DNA of 5,754 nt, taken from NCBI GenBank assembly GCA_902496945.1, contig CABVDE010000065.1:1-5754 (forward strand), written 5' to 3'. Both the position numbers and the translations under genes were made by a program. The DNA is from an uncultured Collinsella sp. (lineage in GTDB: Bacteria > Actinomycetota > Coriobacteriia > Coriobacteriales > Coriobacteriaceae). Position 1 is the stretch's first letter. Every line of letters begins with the position of its first letter. Below the pieces are notes generated by a model, which searched no databases, was not told where the DNA came from, and saw only the letters and a program-made list of their open reading frames with translations. This document shows, one piece after another, positions 5,293-5,754 of this stretch.

Positions 5293-5478
5293 TCAAGGTC
5301 TAATACTTTTCCCGAGAAGTGAACGGCTATATTTGGACCCCCGAAGCATCGACATTTTTAGACGCCAAACCCGCAGGATTTGGCTGGCAAAACCGCAGGA
5401 AACCGCCTTCAATAAGTGTCGATGCTTCGGGGGTCCATTTTGACTCGTTCACTTCTCGGGAAAAGTATTAGACCTCGA
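5293..5478. repeat. Long two-stage inverted repeat element, MITE-like or structured RNA
   Basis: The outer arms 5296-5325 and 5446-5475 are perfect 30-base reverse complements, each containing ctaatacttttcccgagaag or its complement, and pairing resumes for two more bases after one mismatch. After a symmetric 8-by-8 internal loop, inner arms 5334-5354 and 5417-5437 are perfect 21-base reverse complements. The 50-odd-base centre holds a small hairpin, gccaaa (5364-5369) with tttggc (5379-5384), and two copies of ccgcagga (5371-5378 and 5393-5400). No open frame of note and no clear target-site duplication is visible. It fills the gap between the membrane protein and the permease. It could be a non-autonomous mobile repeat, a bidirectional terminator or a structured RNA. 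Confidence 0.8.
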
Positions 5479-5492
5479 TTTACATGTCACTC

Positions 5493-5525
5493 AATGTGAC
5501 AAAAGGACAGTCCCTTTGTCACATT
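5493..5525 (-). terminator. GTGACAAAGGGAC palindrome overlapping the permease stop codon
   Basis: Arms 5493-5508 and 5510-5525 are 16-base reverse complements with a single mismatch around one central base. On minus-strand RNA that mismatch is a G-U pair. The arm overlaps the TAA of the permease (5524-5526), so the hairpin forms at the very end of that gene and could terminate or protect its message. A further arm at 5486-5490 (gtcac) could compete for pairing with 5496-5500. It is related to the copy at 4096-4132 and the half-copy at 25-37. Confidence 0.6.
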
Positions 5526-5700
5526 ATTCGGAGCGCAGGGCTTCTACGGGGTCTTTCTTGGATGCACTGCGGGCCGGCAGCAGGCCGGCAACGACCGTCA
5601 GCAGCACCGAAATTGCAATGAGCGCCAGCGCATCCTGCACGGGCAAGCTCATCAGATTGGGTACCTGTTTGGCAGCAAGCGCCCAGGCATTAACCGGAAT
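5524..5700 (-). CDS. C-terminal fragment of a FtsX/MacB-type ABC transporter permease
   Basis: The last 58 residues of a minus-strand frame end in LLTVVAGLLPARSASKKDPVEALRSE. This is the final transmembrane helix (about DALALIAISVLLTVVAGLLPA) followed by the PAR.A.K.DPV.ALR tail characteristic of FtsX/MacB-family permeases, which work in lipoprotein or peptide export and in extrusion of antimicrobials. The permease may be free-standing or fused to an ATPase. The upstream part is missing: the frame meets an in-frame TAA at 5701-5703 and sequence beyond it does not resemble a permease. Homology therefore ends at or just before 5700. The palindrome at 5493-5525 overlaps its stop. Substrate cannot be inferred. 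Confidence 0.8.
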   Translation of the reverse strand: MPVNAWALAAKQVPNLMSLPVQDALALIAISVLLTVVAGLLPARSASKKDPVEALRSE

Positions 5701-5754
5701 TTAACAGTCTAGGAAACGGGTGATGGATCCGGCCCCGACATGGTCCGCCGGGCG
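5701..5754. other. Right-edge sequence not continuing the permease gene
   Basis: None of the three minus-strand frames of these 54 bases continues the permease, and the permease's own frame has a stop at 5701-5703. The length nearly equals the discordant stretch at the left edge, which hints at contig-end artefacts rather than two independent gene breaks. Confidence 0.4.

Noticed and set aside
5371..5400. Two spaced CCGCAGGA copies as a possible CRISPR or CsrA-binding array
   Set aside because: Only two 8-base copies, no regular spacer series, and the A-N-GGA CsrA motif is not met.
5293..5478. Insertion sequence with transposase
   Set aside because: The inverted repeats enclose no coding frame and no target duplication is evident, so only a non-autonomous element or RNA structure can be supported.

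Overview
The window looks like a piece of a moderately GC-rich (by eye 55-60%) actinobacterial chromosome. The codon usage, the fused permease C-terminus and the abundant hairpin repeats between genes fit a gut Coriobacteriia member such as Collinsella. That placement is an impression, not a search result. Most genes are ordinary housekeeping genes. No phage, transposase, CRISPR array, tRNA or rRNA is visible.

Layout. At the left edge on the minus strand is a MalY/PatB-type PLP-dependent C-S lyase/aminotransferase (to 841). It carries its catalytic lysine but loses family-like sequence near position 55 and stops early. Upstream of it, on the same strand, is trmO, which methylates the t6A37 modification of tRNA (954-1700). 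Divergent from trmO is the most distinctive gene, a 275-residue regulator (1831-2658) with an XRE helix-turn-helix, a four-cysteine zinc ribbon and a C-terminal TipAS-like ligand-binding domain. The 130-base gap between trmO and this gene holds a good sigma70-type promoter whose -35 box is overlapped by a nested inverted repeat. A small CPYC glutaredoxin-like gene follows 52 bases later. It converges on a tRNA-dihydrouridine synthase (3123-4082, minus), and the gap between them holds a perfect 19-bp stem with a T-tract and a second small hairpin. Upstream of the dihydrouridine synthase is a hairpin-rich gap, then an unrecognised two-TM protein (4341-5250) split by an apparent one-base insertion in a run of five C. 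The right end holds a roughly 186-base two-stage inverted repeat, a second copy of a GTGACAAAGGGAC palindrome, and the last 58 codons of a FtsX/MacB-type ABC permease (minus), whose frame is cut at position 5701.

Genes acting together. trmO and the dihydrouridine synthase both modify tRNA but are separate transcription units. The TipAS regulator and the glutaredoxin are probably co-transcribed, which would suit a drug- or thiol-responsive pair, but this is inference. Both window edges carry about 55 bases that do not continue the gene they interrupt. This suggests contig-end or chimeric sequence, or real rearrangement at repeats. The terminal truncations should therefore not be read as biology without checking.
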